Of a DNA stretch of 64,000 bases, positions 44,176 to 55,670 are shown piece after piece. The DNA is taken from positions 11,618,501 through 11,682,500 of the forward strand of contig JANTQA010000012.1 in NCBI GenBank assembly GCA_027625915.1. The letters run 5' to 3'. The notes under the pieces were generated by a model. That model had not been told where the DNA came from. It searched no databases and saw only the letters and a list, made by a program, of their open reading frames with translations. Source of the DNA: Anaeramoeba flamelloides (lineage: Eukaryota; Metamonada; Anaeramoebidae). Each line of letters starts with the position of its first letter. The first letter of the stretch is position 1. The position numbers and the translations under genes were made by a program.

Positions 44176-44690
44176 TACTGTTAATTTTGAAATTAAAAGA
44201 TCACATTTTTCATTCAGCTTTCCAAAAAATCACATACTGGTATTTGAATTACAAATGGGAAATTTTTTCACTAGGTTTAAAATTTCCTTTTTGTAAAAAA
44301 GCCACCAATGTACAACCTACTTCTTTGGGAAACCCTCTCACGTATAAAAATATGAGAAATGATTGAAAATATTTTCCCATTTATAATTCAAATACCAGTA
44401 TCAATTATTAAAAAAAAACTTCAAAGTTCCCAATTCTAAAATACCGAAACTAATACTGTTAATTGAACAATTAATAGAATCAAAATTTTCATTCAGCTTG
44501 TCAAAAAAAATCAAAACACCTTTCAAGAATTAATATAAAACATCAAAGTTACCAATCCATAAAGCCAAATGAATAATTTATGTTTCCTTACAGAATTACA
44601 AATTTTAAAAGCTAAATAATTATGAAATCTTTTTTTGGAAAGTTAACTGAAAATTTTGTATTATTTATTTTACAATTAATGTTATTATTA
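44176..44690. repeat. Nested MITE cluster: two family D units, one split by a family E element
   Basis: A family D end (ACTGTTAATTTTGAAATTAA, then CATTCAGCTTTCC) starts at 44176 and is cut at 44234 by a family E element (44235-44400). A further D interior segment follows (CAAAGTTCCCAATTCT). A second D unit runs from about 44452 (TACTGTTAATTGAAC) to about 44690. The first D unit lacks its right end. Confidence 0.55.
44235..44400. mobile_element. MITE family E, copy 1
   Basis: 166 bp including flanking TA on both sides. Inverted ends of about 26 bp: CTGGTATTTGAATTACAAAT and ATTTATAATTCAAATACCAG. Inserted into a family D element. Confidence 0.75.
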
Positions 44691-45209
44691 ATACTATTTA
44701 TGAAAAACAAATTCCAGAAAATTTTCTTTCAGCTCTCCAAAAAAGGTTGTTAAGGGAGTAGTCACCAGAAAGTCAAAATTTTCACTTTTTATTGTTTTTA
44801 AAAGAAACTGTGAAAATAACATTTTTTACTTTGGTAGTGTCTATTTACTTTTGAGAATATAAAGTGCTTGTAGAAAAAAAATGTATGAATTTTAGTTTCA
44901 CTGTTAAAATTAAATTCCATAATACTGTGATCAAACAAATGTGTGCACAACTAATATAATCGATATTTCAAAATATATTCCGTGCTTTTTTTTCTTCTTG
45001 TTCCAATGCAACATCGAATTTAATACCCAATAGTATACCTAAGTTCAAATCAATTTTGAAAGTTAACACCTTGACATTTTCAATAAAAAAAAAATTAGGA
45101 TTCCAATCAGTCGAAATTTTTGTAATATTCTCAATTTTTTTGATTTTTTTTTGTTTATTTGATGATAAAATTCTATTCAAAAATTTGAACTATTTTTTGA
45201 GATACATTT
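44691..45209. other. Intergenic with a partial repeat
   Basis: A further family D half-end lies at about 44715-44745 (TTTCTTTCAGCTCTCC). The stretch 44985-45080 resembles 55330-55420 and 60655-60740 (ATACCTAAGTTCAAATCAA and relatives), suggesting another diverged repeat family. No gene. Confidence 0.4.
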
Positions 45210-45690
45210 TACAGTGGTGTAAGTAACCCGTTCAGACAAACTTAAACCCCTTACGAAAATTTAACTCCCATTTTTTTTTTCAGACTTGGGTATCGGAACA
45301 CCAGGAATCACTTATAGATTCTTGGTTCAGATCCAAATTGACTTTAGAGGTTAGATCTTTGATTAATCAAAATGATTCAATTTATATTAAATGCTTTTGT
45401 TTCAAAAATTTCTTCATATTTACAAAATTTGAGAGATTAAATGATTTTTTTATAAAAATTCAAAAAATAAAATTATGCTCATTTTTTTTTCAAAAAATTA
45501 CATTTTAATCTTTCAGTATCTTCATAATTCTTTTTTAAAATTTATTTAAAGAACACAATTTCTTGTTTATATACCGTTTCTACCACATTGATTGGGTTCT
45601 TTTATTTCTAGAGTCATCCTATCTTTTTTGCATGAGTTAAATTTTAATAATGAGCTAAAATAAAAAACACGAGTTAGTTACACCCCTGTT
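45210..45690 (+). mobile_element. MITE family F, copy 1
   Basis: 481 bp. It starts at TA with CAGTGGTGTAAGTAACCCG and ends GTTAGTTACACCCCTG. It aligns along its length, inverted, with 53170-53651 (shared TTAGAGGTTAGATCTTTG, CAAGAAATTGGG-type and CAGACTTGGGTAT blocks). The TA flank is mariner-like. Confidence 0.75.
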
Positions 45691-48600
45691 GAATTCAATC
45701 ATTTAATTTTGAGAATTTCTTTTTAAATAAGAAAAATTTAAGAAACCAATACCATATTTAATTAAGGCTTATTGTTAATTTCTTTATTCAGTTGATGTTT
45801 CGGTCTTCTATAAGAAAAAAACTCGTTTTTTATTTTGATAGATAATAACTCATTTCTATACGCTTTATTTTAACAACAGTAGAATGTTGAGTTAATTTGT
45901 TTAATATACATTTGGGAAAGGTTAAATAGTTTAACTTTTGTTCTTCTATCCACCCTCTATTGTGATATTTTATTTTATGTTTGAAAAAATCTAATAAATT
46001 GTTTTTAAAAAAGGAACTTTAAAGAACTAAAAATCAAACAAAAACAGATCTAAATAAACAAGCAAGTTTTCAGATCCAATCGTAAATTAAAAAAAAAAAA
46101 CGAAAGTGTTGAATTATAGTATAAGATTATTATTTTAATTGAACTTTCTTTGCAAATAACGAGGAACAAAATATACATAGATCAATAAAAAAAAAAACTG
46201 AAAAGGTAAACAATTTGAAGATCATTCATTATATATTAAATCTTTTTGTGAAATATTTTGAAATTTAAACTGCTGTTTTTCAAAAAATGATCTGCCAAGG
46301 GATTTTTTTAACCAAATGGTAGTAAAAACAGAGAATATACTTTATTGATTTCTATTATCCTGGGTATTTTTATTGTTAGTAAATCTAATGATAATAATAA
46401 GTTGGGATTCAAAGATTATTCCAAGAATAGAAAGTATTGTCTATCTAAAGGTCCAACAAACCCACCAACTAGGCATAAAACGAAAACAAAAATACCTTTG
46501 ATCTGTTCACTGATTTAATTTTTTTCGTTTAATTTATTTTTCAAAATGGATTATTTTTTTGAAATCTTTGTATGATTAAATTATTATTTGTTGAATTCTA
46601 AAATATTTTAAAATTATTTGTTAAGGTATTAAGTTGAAATTGAAATTAATTTTTAATACTGGTATGAAGATCAATATCATGATTTACAATTTACTCTTAT
46701 AAAATAGAAACGCATAATTACAAATAATTACACATTTTACAAAAATTGATTAGGAATTGAAATAAAAATGAAAAATTAATTTTTTACATTGAAAATAATA
46801 TTCCGAATTAAAAGATATTTTAAAATACACAAAATAATGGATTTTAAAGATTTGAAAGGCAATAAAAAAATTTTTTTTTTGATTTGATTATTGTGATATA
46901 ATTTGCTAAATTGATTGGTTGAAGTTGAGTAAATATTGTAAAGAAAGGTTAAATAAACCCCAATTTAATATTTCTAAATGAGGATTTATTTATAATTTAA
47001 GAAAAATCAAAAGAATTATCTAGAAAATAATATAGAATTTTTGTAAGATAACAACAAAAAGTGGTTTATTATTTTATTAATAATATATAAGTTTCAAAAA
47101 ATATTTCAAGCAAGAAAAATAAAATAAAAAATTTAAGTATTCTAACATAAAATTGTTTAAGAATATTTAAATAATATTATCAAATAAAAACGAATAACCT
47201 TTTTAAAGACATGAAACTATTAAATAAAAATTTATATAAAGAATACCAATAAAACCTAGAATTCTCTTTACTAAAATAGAATTTTGAAAAAAATTATTAT
47301 TATAACTATGTTTTCAGATCTCTAGAATATTTGGTTTATGAGGAATATTTGCTTATATGGTTATCATCAAATAAATACTAAGGATTATATAAATATAAAC
47401 TAGAAATACCGATTGAATTGGTTTATTTTTATATCTCGAAATAATAACCCTCATAAAATAATTAAATAAATTTCTCAAATTTATTTTTTTTTTAAGAACA
47501 TTTTCTCTGGGACTTTAATTTTTGATATATCGTTAAATTAAAGCTATATTTTATTTTTTAATTTTTTTTTTTTTTTGGGAATCTAGAACTTGAGCACCAA
47601 AATAAATTTTAATAAACTGTCACCTATTTTACTTACAGTGGTTTTTATGGTGTTTCTACCCCCTTAAGATCCAAATTATATTACTGGATTCTATAAAGAA
47701 GTTGTATTAGATATTAAACCTTATTGGATTTGTACTTTGGTTTTTTGCTTTTATTATTGTGCTTAGATTTTTTTGGATAGTTAAATGACAATTTCGATAA
47801 TTTATTTAAATAGTAAATTAGCAAAGAGAGTAATCCCAAACAAATTTTACTTGGGTTTAATAGTTTCAGAATATTTATGCTAATTTTGAAAAAAATGAAA
47901 TATGGTCACATATAGTAGTCTATATGATATAACTTTTTTTCAAATATTAACCACCTATAAGTAAATATTTTTGATTTCAGTTAAAACTTATTAGAAAAAC
48001 TATTAGCTTTGGGAAAAAAATATTATATTATTTTTCATTAATTATTTATAATAAAAACCTTTTCAGTTAAAGCCTTCAAATTTTATTGATTAAATATAAC
48101 CTTTTATATGAGTTTAATCCAGTATTCTTCTCGAAATTAATTTTTAAGTTTTGGATCAGAATCATTTTTCTAATTTAGCTAATATAATTTTTTTTTTTGA
48201 TTTATCTTTCTATTTTTCAAATTTTGTTTTGTTTTTTGCTTTATGTTTTTTTTTGTTAAAATTAATAAGAAAAAAAAAAAAAAAATAGAAATGTCAAATT
48301 AACTTTCAGAAAAGTGAGGTTTTCTTCTTTTTTATAACTACCTTTACCTTTTTATATAAAAACATCTTAACAATTTTAAACCCCAAAAAATTGATAAAAT
48401 TTGCATCAGCATTTCAATATACGTGTAAAAAATGTTTTTACAACACAATTATCAATATAAAAGCAAAAAATGTCCATTTTTTTGCCATTTTTTTTTTTCA
48501 AATTAACTTTTTTGGAATTTCTAAAAGTTATAGTTTGGATTATTATTTGGTTAGGTTTGAATAGTAATAGTTTTTAAATTTCGTGCAACACTTTGTTAAT

Positions 48601-49438
48601 GGGGTTTATGGAATATAAGATTGAAAAAAAAGACATTTTTTGCTTTTATACTGATACTAGGGATTGAACATTTTATTTTTTAAATAAATTTAGAGTTTTT
48701 TCAGGATTTTCTTTTTTGAATAAAAACTTTTCTCAAAAATTTATAATTTCTCTTCTTTTCAAACATTCGTATTTTGGTTGATTCTTATAAAAAAAAACGA
48801 TTTTTTCATTATTAGCAGGTCCTCTTTCAGTAAAATTAGTTTAGATTTTTTTACTGGATAATAAAGAATGTGTATTACTAGTATACTTTAAATCAAAATT
48901 TAAAATACACCAGATACAAGACGAATTGTATAGTTATACTATATTTTCCTTATGAATTAAATATTTGTAAAAAAAAAAAAATATATTTTGGTCGAATCTA
49001 TTATTTTTATTTAATATCAAAAACAATATGAAAAAAAAAAAAAACATTAAATTAAAAATTAATTGATTTTTATTGGTAATAATATTAAGAAAAATATAAA
49101 TATTTGAATCCATTTTTGTAAAAAAAGTAGTTTCATAAAAAGTGATGACAAAAACAAAAAAAAAAAAAAAATACGCCTTAAAATAGGTTAATTTATGTTT
49201 TAAAACCAATATTTTGAAACCACTTTATAAAAAGTTATGTAATTACTTTTTGAAAAAGATTGTAAAAATATTTAATATTTTGATAAAAAAAAAATAAAGA
49301 TATTTTAAAAAAAGTTTAACAAATTTTTTTTCAATAAAGGTCTAAAAATAGTTCTATTGAAATTTATTAACACTTTTAAAGATAGTTTATGTAAAACCCT
49401 TCTTTCACACATTTTCAAAATTACGATAATAATGAGAA
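45691..49438. other. Intergenic AT-rich DNA, 3' flank of Rrp6
   Basis: No gene recognised over 3.7 kb. A 25-bp inverted repeat (48450-48474 and 48632-48656, GCAAAAAATGTC core) with a 157-bp spacer may be the ends of another small MITE. Confidence 0.5.
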
Positions 49439-52400
49439 TTAATTTTTGAACCCAACGTTATTTGTGCTTAGTCCAATTCGTTTTGATTGTTCATAGTTTG
49501 TGTTTATTGATCTACCTCTTTTATTCCAAGTATTACCTGCATAATTTGAAAAATGATTATTTGAATCATTTCTGCTCTTTGAATTATAATTCCGATTATA
49601 TGTTTGATTATGATTTTTTTTGCTTTGATGATAGGTATTTCTATTTGGTTGTGGTTTATAAATTCTATTATTTCCACGATAATTATTTTGGCTTGAATGG
49701 TTATATTGATCTTCTTGATTCCACTCTTGGCGATAATTGTTGTTTCTAAACTTATTGTTTGAATTATAATGGTTATTATTATTTTTATAGTTTTTATTAT
49801 TCTTACCATTATTATAATAATTTTGACCATTGTTACTATTATGGCCATAGTTATTATCATATTTATGGTTATTATTGCGATTATAGCTATTATTATAGTT
49901 GCTGTTATTATTATAGTTTTGGTTATTTTTATGAAAAACTTTTTTCGAGTTTGATTTTTTTTTTTGTTTCATTACATTTTGATTTACCAAATTTTCTTGG
50001 GTTTTATCATTGACCCATCCAATAGTTCTCATGAATTTCATTGTACTGTCGACATTTCCACCAACTGATTCTTTTCTTTTTCTTGAAGAATTATCACTAT
50101 TAAATTTCTTATTCCTTTTTAAATTATCCATTGGATCATTATCTAATTGGGAGATCGTATTATTGTTGTTCTTTTTTGAATTGATTGATATTGAATTTGA
50201 AGAAGAATATTTTTTTTCAAGGCCAGACCCACTGCCGGATTGCCCTTCTTCCTTTACATTAAGGTTTAAGAGATCCAAAGGAGAGGGGTTTGGAATTGGT
50301 TTTTGCGCTCTAGTTTTTTTTTTCTCCTTATTTCTTTTCCGATTTCTATTCGACAATTCATAAATTTCTTTCTGGGTTTTTGGTGCAAATTGTTCGGGTG
50401 GTGTTATTTTACAATATCTTTTGATTTTTTCATTTGACATTTCAAAAACATTTAAATTATTATGATTCACTTTTTTTTTTTTCTGATTTTGATTGTTATT
50501 CAGATCATTCTTTTGTGGGGTTTTTAAATAAAAAAAGGGCGAGGAAGTCCCCATTTCTTCGCCATTTGAATCCGAGGCTTCAGAATCGGATATTTCAAAA
50601 ATCACATTTGAATTTATTTCGGAAATCATTTGTTGCAACTCTTTTTTGGACTTTTTTTTTTCTGAGTGCATAATTATTTCCAATTGTGGGCTACTTGTTT
50701 TTTGTTTTTTATTTTTCTTTTTTTTTCTTTTGATGTTCTGGGGGGTATAAGAAATGTCCATTGAAGAATCTGATTCCATGCCATTATTATCACCATCACT
50801 GTTAGCTTTGTTATTGAGATCTAAACCCCTTTTTTTCTGTTGGTCTACATTTTCAATTGGATTTACATTTGCCTTTTTAGATAATAATTCAAATTCTTTC
50901 ATTAATTTTGGATTTTTATTGCTTTGGTATATTTTTATTATATTCGAATTTAATTCAATAATTTGGTTAAAATATTGTTGAATGAAAATGGGGATTTTTT
51001 TTTCTTCAAATAAGGACAATAACGATTCTTGAGAATTCGGAATTGTTTTGGAGATCAAAAGCATGTTTTTATTTGAAAGGATCGAAGAGACACTCTCGTC
51101 TTCAATTCGAGCTATATCGTCTCTCCAGCGATTCAATTGTGAAAATACATATAACTGGAGGGAATCAAAGAGATAATTTTCGTTCTCGTTATTGTATAAC
51201 TTTAAAAAATCGTTTGGGTCAAATGTTGGCTTTCGATAGCCCCGTAGGCACAATTCCTTGCTTTTTTCAAAAGCCCGAATGATTAAATTTTGTTTTAATT
51301 TCTGTAAATAATTATTATTCTTCTTGCTGTTGTTGCCTTTCCTTTTCATATTATTTGTAGTGCTCTTGCTTCGAGTGACAGAATATTGTGCTAATGTTGT
51401 TTTTAATAATTGATAAAGCAAAAATATGCATTGGGTGAATTTTCGAGAATATCGAAGCATTTCAGAGGGAAGAGGCCGAATTCTCCAATCATTGTTTTGA
51501 TCGAAATTATTACGAAATTGATAGTCGATTGTTAAATTGGTTTGGAAAAGACTCTGAATGCCTTTATTCTTTTTAACATTGAAGAATTGTGTTTTTTTTG
51601 GGTGGCTTTTGAAAAAAAAGAATTGCTTTAAGATCGATTTCAATTTGAATGGTTTGGCAACCCCCATTAATTTGGATGCTTCAGTAATGTCAAACAAATT
51701 TACAATATATAAACCAAAGTCTCTTTGTAAAGCTAATAATGCTTGTTGAGCATTGATCATTATTTTGACGATTTTGGGATTTGTAAATACATTTAATAGC
51801 AGATTTAATTTGGATCGTAATTTAATGGCATCGATCGCATAATCGTTATTTTGAGTTGAAATGGAAATGCAACAAGCAAAGCCTTGGTATGAGTGCTTTC
51901 GGTGTTCGTGGATTTGGACAGCAAACTCGGAGTGTTTTGATAAGAGCTTACAAAGTGATTTCAAATCTTCTTCACAATCAACCCATTTGTAACCCTTCGA
52001 ATTTAAATTGAAATTATATTTTGAAGACTCCAAGATTTCTTTTTTTGTTTCATAATAATGTAACTGCCTTGGTGACAATTTGAAGGAATTGATTTCATAG
52101 GAATATGGATTCATTGTTCCGTCTTTCTTCATTTTTAATAAGGATTGGTCCAATGGTAATTTGCTGTTTGGCTTTGATTTTAATCTTGGTTGAAAAGGTT
52201 TGTTTGAGTTATCAATGGGATCTTGGAATTTGAGCTGTGGCTTGACAAATTTTGTTTTGGCTTTGGTGTTGAAAAGATCCTGTGTATTTGTTCGCATTTT
52301 TTGCTTGGTTTTTGGTTCAAATTGGGAAGCAAATATCTCTTGTGATCCAGACTTTGTTTCTTCTCTTTTATTTCCAGAGTCTTTTTTTCGGAGGAAATCA

Positions 52401-52801
52401 GATAATAAGTCCTCAACGCGATCGAAAACTACGCTATTTAACTCTAAAATGGATAAAAAGTCGGTTTGTGTGTTTGTTTCTTGATCGTTGTTTTTGTTTT
52501 TTTTATTGCTTTTGTTTTTCTTTTTGTTTTTGCTTTTGTTTTTGTTTTTCATTCTGTTCTCGTTTTGTGTTTTTTGTGGTTTCCTATCATGATTTAGTCT
52601 ATCTCCCTTTTCTTTAGAGAGCCAATTTGTGCCACTTTCCATTAAATTTAGTATCCTTTCTTGAAAAGTGCCAAGTATTCGTTGGTACTTTTCATCTTTG
52701 TGATGATTTTCTTTTTGATCTTGAAGAATTTGATCAGATTGCTTTGTTGCTGTAACAAGTGTTGAAAATAATTTTACAGTAAGGTCAATTGGTTGTTCCA
52801 T
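49439..52801 (-). CDS. EXOSC10: Rrp6/EXOSC10 orthologue with degenerate exonuclease site (pseudo-exoribonuclease)
   Basis: A 1120-residue intronless frame with the full Rrp6 layout: PMC2NT cofactor-binding domain (about 1-140); the linker KPQLKFQDPIDNSNKPFQPR, almost as in human EXOSC10; a DEDD exonuclease domain (about 270-470, ending NDWRIRPLPSEMLRYSR); an HRDC domain (about 520-600, WRDDIARIEDESV); and the late motif KEIYELSNR (about 810). Rrp6 is the nuclear-exosome 3'-5' exonuclease that trims 5.8S rRNA and snoRNAs. All four metal-binding acidic residues are replaced: VDLEH-type Asp and Glu by Gln296 and His298, the Asp of HGAxxDI by Ala354, and the last Asp of YARxD by Phe455. Only Tyr451 remains. 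The exo domain also has an insertion (about 395-435). The tail (about 945-1100) is an Asn/Tyr-rich prion-like region. It is probably a structural exosome subunit; an active paralogue may exist elsewhere. Confidence 0.95.
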   Translation of the reverse strand: MEQPIDLTVKLFSTLVTATKQSDQILQDQKENHHKDEKYQRILGTFQERILNLMESGTNWLSKEKGDRLNHDRKPQKTQNENRMKNKNKSKNKKKNKSNKKNKNNDQETNTQTDFLSILELNSVVFDRVEDLLSDFLRKKDSGNKREETKSGSQEIFASQFEPKTKQKMRTNTQDLFNTKAKTKFVKPQLKFQDPIDNSNKPFQPRLKSKPNSKLPLDQSLLKMKKDGTMNPYSYEINSFKLSPRQLHYYETKKEILESSKYNFNLNSKGYKWVDCEEDLKSLCKLLSKHSEFAVQIHEHRKHSYQGFACCISISTQNNDYAIDAIKLRSKLNLLLNVFTNPKIVKIMINAQQALLALQRDFGLYIVNLFDITEASKLMGVAKPFKLKSILKQFFFFKSHPKKTQFFNVKKNKGIQSLFQTNLTIDYQFRNNFDQNNDWRIRPLPSEMLRYSRKFTQCIFLLYQLLKTTLAQYSVTRSKSTTNNMKRKGNNSKKNNNYLQKLKQNLIIRAFEKSKELCLRGYRKPTFDPNDFLKLYNNENENYLFDSLQLYVFSQLNRWRDDIARIEDESVSSILSNKNMLLISKTIPNSQESLLSLFEEKKIPIFIQQYFNQIIELNSNIIKIYQSNKNPKLMKEFELLSKKANVNPIENVDQQKKRGLDLNNKANSDGDNNGMESDSSMDISYTPQNIKRKKKKNKKQKTSSPQLEIIMHSEKKKSKKELQQMISEINSNVIFEISDSEASDSNGEEMGTSSPFFYLKTPQKNDLNNNQNQKKKKVNHNNLNVFEMSNEKIKRYCKITPPEQFAPKTQKEIYELSNRNRKRNKEKKKTRAQKPIPNPSPLDLLNLNVKEEGQSGSGSGLEKKYSSSNSISINSKKNNNNTISQLDNDPMDNLKRNKKFNSDNSSRKRKESVGGNVDSTMKFMRTIGWVNDKTQENLVNQNVMKQKKKSNSKKVFHKNNQNYNNNSNYNNSYNRNNNHKYDNNYGHNSNNGQNYYNNGKNNKNYKNNNNHYNSNNKFRNNNYRQEWNQEDQYNHSSQNNYRGNNRIYKPQPNRNTYHQSKKNHNQTYNRNYNSKSRNDSNNHFSNYAGNTWNKRGRSINTNYEQSKRIGLSTNNVGFKN

Positions 52802-53169
52802 AAAGAAAGATCGTTTGTTTGTGTCAGAATGAATAAAATTATTCAGTAAAGAGAAAACAAAATGAATCTTGAAGAATTGTTTTTTTTTCTTAATAATTAT
52901 TGATTAACGTATCGTCTCAAAAGAGTATCTTTTTTGGACAAGAAAACAATTAATTCTTGAGATTGTATCAATTGGTTAAATATTCGACTTTTTTTCCAAC
53001 AGAGTTTTTATTCAATGGAATTTATTTCCGTTAATTATTCTTTTTTTTAATGGATTTATTTGATCCCTGATTTAAAAATAAATCTGAAAACATCATTAGA
53101 ACTTCAACAAAGTTACTAATTTATGAATTCTTTTCATTTTATAATTTCCAAAATAAATCAAATCAGAAT
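52802..53169. promoter_or_regulatory. 5' flank of the Rrp6-like gene
   Basis: 368 bp of AT-rich DNA up to the family F element. It must hold the promoter unless that extends further; no motif recognised. Confidence 0.25.
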
Positions 53170-53651
53170 TACAGGGTGGAAATAACCGTGTTTTTAATTT
53201 TAACCCATTACTAAAATTTAACTCTTGAAAAAAATATTGGCTGACTGTAGAAATAAAAGAAACAAATCAATGTCATATAAACTGCATATAAACAAGAAAT
53301 TGGGCTCTTTAAATAAATTTTAAAAAAGAATTGTGAATATATTGAAAGATCAAATTGTAATTTTTAGAATTTTTTGATAAAAAAATGAGAAAAATTTCAT
53401 TTTTTGAATTTTTATAAATAAATCATTTAATCTTCAGAAATTTTGTAAATATGAACAAATTTTTGAAACAAGCATTTAATATTATTGAGCCATTTCTATT
53501 AATCAAAGATCTAACCTCTAAAACAATTTAAATCGGGTACCAAGAATATATAATTCTTTCTCTCTTCAAATACCCAAGTCTGAAAAAAAACACAAGTTAA
53601 ATTTTAGTAATGGGTTAAAGGTTGTCTGAACGGGTTATTTACACCACTGTA
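53170..53651 (-). mobile_element. MITE family F, copy 2
   Basis: 482 bp flanked by TA. It ends CGGGTTATTTACACCACTG and starts CAGGGTGGAAATAACC. Reverse-complement partner of 45210-45690. The two copies flank the Rrp6 gene in opposite orientation. Confidence 0.75.
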
Positions 53652-53773
53652 TATTCCCATTGATCACGACTATGTCAAAATATAAAAGTTCATGTTATTA
53701 TCATAATCTTTCAAATAATACATTGTTTTTTTCTTCTTGATCGAATTCATTATCTAAAACAATATTAATTAGA

Positions 53774-54008
53774 TACTATTTGTTGCAAAATAAATGGAAC
53801 AAAATTTTCATTCAGCTTTCCAAAAATGAAGTTTATAAATCATAGTACTATTTCAAATTTTTAATTCTTAAAACAGTTTAAATTATGAATTTACCTTTGA
53901 GAATTGGGAACTTTGATGGTTTATATTAATTCTTGAGAGGTGTTAGTGTTTTTTTTTTTGAGAAAGCTGAATGAAAATTTTGATCTTTTTATTTTAAAAT
54001 TAACAGTA
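53774..54008. mobile_element. MITE family D, copy 2
   Basis: 235 bp starting TACTATTTGTTGC and ending AATTAACAGTA. The inner palindromic arms are AAAATTTTCATTCAGC and GCTGAATGAAAATTTT. It matches 63221-63456 in length and layout. Confidence 0.7.
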
Positions 54009-55022
54009 CAAACATGACTATCCAGTTTTATCCCCACTTCAAAATCCATTGTGAAGATTAATTCTTTGATCTTTTCAGAAAATTTTATTCAAAAAATTGT
54101 TTAAAAATTTTTTGAACTTTTCGAATTTTTCTGAAATTTTTTTTTTTTTTTTAAGAAAATAGATTTTCCAAAAAATAAATCTTATTTTAACCACCTAGTT
54201 TTTAGGTGAAAACAGTGAAATAATGTATAAAATTACCCTTGAATAAGTTAAGTAATCCAAGTAATATTTATCCAAGTAGAATTTCTTTTCGAAAAAATGT
54301 GAAATTTTCACAATTTCAACAATTTTCACAATTTTTACCTTGTTAGATCATGCTAAATTTTGATTTTAATATTTTATAATTTCCATTTCAACTTTCTGAA
54401 CTCAAAATATTTTCTAGAGCCGTTCTAGATCTTTTTTAAAAATGCTTTTACAAGTTTGAAATGTTCTCAAATTTGAAATGCACTTGAAAATCCCCAAAAG
54501 CCATTTTTTGCAATTACTTTTTTTGTTATTTTCAATTTTCCTTTTCATTGAAAAACAAAGAAAAATATCCTTCGTAAAAAGGTAAAGATGACAAAAAATG
54601 TTTTTTTTTTGTCCAATTTCTTCTGTGTGAAAATTTTTTTTGAGAAGTGAAAGTGAAAGAACACAATTACTCAAACCCCTCAAGGGTGGGAATATAGTCC
54701 TTAAGTTAAATTTTCTATTTTATCTTTTATTTTTGAATTTCTTTTTTAATAGAACTTTAATAGACCAATATCAGATTTATTTATTGTTTTTTTATCTGTC
54801 CCATCAATCCTTTTAGGTGTAAGATTTCTAGAAAAATGAAGCAAAGTTTTTATTTTGAAAAATGGATTTATCTATTCTATATGATTATTTTATCAATAGT
54901 AAAACCTCAAACAATTTTTCATTTTGTTCATTCTTATTAAATAGTAATTAATTGTTTGAAAATTTCTTTTTGAGTGGTACTTAATTATACATTTTTAAAA
55001 AGCCAATCGTATTTTCATCTTC
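54009..55022. other. Intergenic AT-rich DNA
   Basis: No gene recognised. The 89-codon frame at 54414-54683 has no motif. Confidence 0.45.
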
Positions 55023-55219
55023 TGGTCAGTTCCATTTTTAAGGCACAAACTTTCAAACGATATTTAACGCACAAAAAAACATAAAATTAAGACACAAAAT
55101 TTGTAATTTTTTTTTTTACAATTTAATTTTACTAGAATTTGAATTTTGTCTTAATTTGAGATTTTTTTTGTGCCTTAAATTTTGTTGTAGTTTGTGCCTT
55201 AAAAGTGGAACGGGCTGTA
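55023..55219. mobile_element. Foldback MITE family C, copy 1
   Basis: About 197 bp, almost entirely one palindrome. The arms contain TTTTAAGGCACAAACTTTC and AGTTTGTGCCTTAAAAGTGG. It is the most diverged of four copies (ends GGTCAGTTCCA and GGAACGGGCTG). Confidence 0.75.
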
Positions 55220-55486
55220 TCTTTCTCAAATGCATTTCACCTTTGGCTAAAGTATGGTGATAAAAAATACTGCTTTGGGGCGAATACAAATGTCTTTCAT
55301 CTTAAAGAATCATTTTTTTGTTCTTAGTCCCAATAAAAACATATGGGCATCTACCCAATATTATTCCGAAATCCAAATCAATTTTGAAGGTAAACACTTG
55401 ACTTTTTGAGAAAATTTTATAATCATTAATTCGAGATTTTACGTAATACAGGTGTGTAAAATGTATTACTTATTAACTATTTCATA
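55220..55486. other. Spacer with diverged repeat
   Basis: 55330-55420 resembles part of 44985-45080. Otherwise featureless. Confidence 0.35.
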
Positions 55487-55670
55487 ATAGACATTCTGGA
55501 ATCTATATTCCAGATTTTGAATTCCAAAACCCATATTCCAAAATATATATTACGGAACAGGAGTTCCATAAAAAATGAAAAAAAAATTAAAAGAAATTAT
55601 CCTGTGAAAGCTTTTTTATTTTAACTTTTGTTATTTTGGAAGAAGCAGATCAAATTTAATAAAAAAAGAA

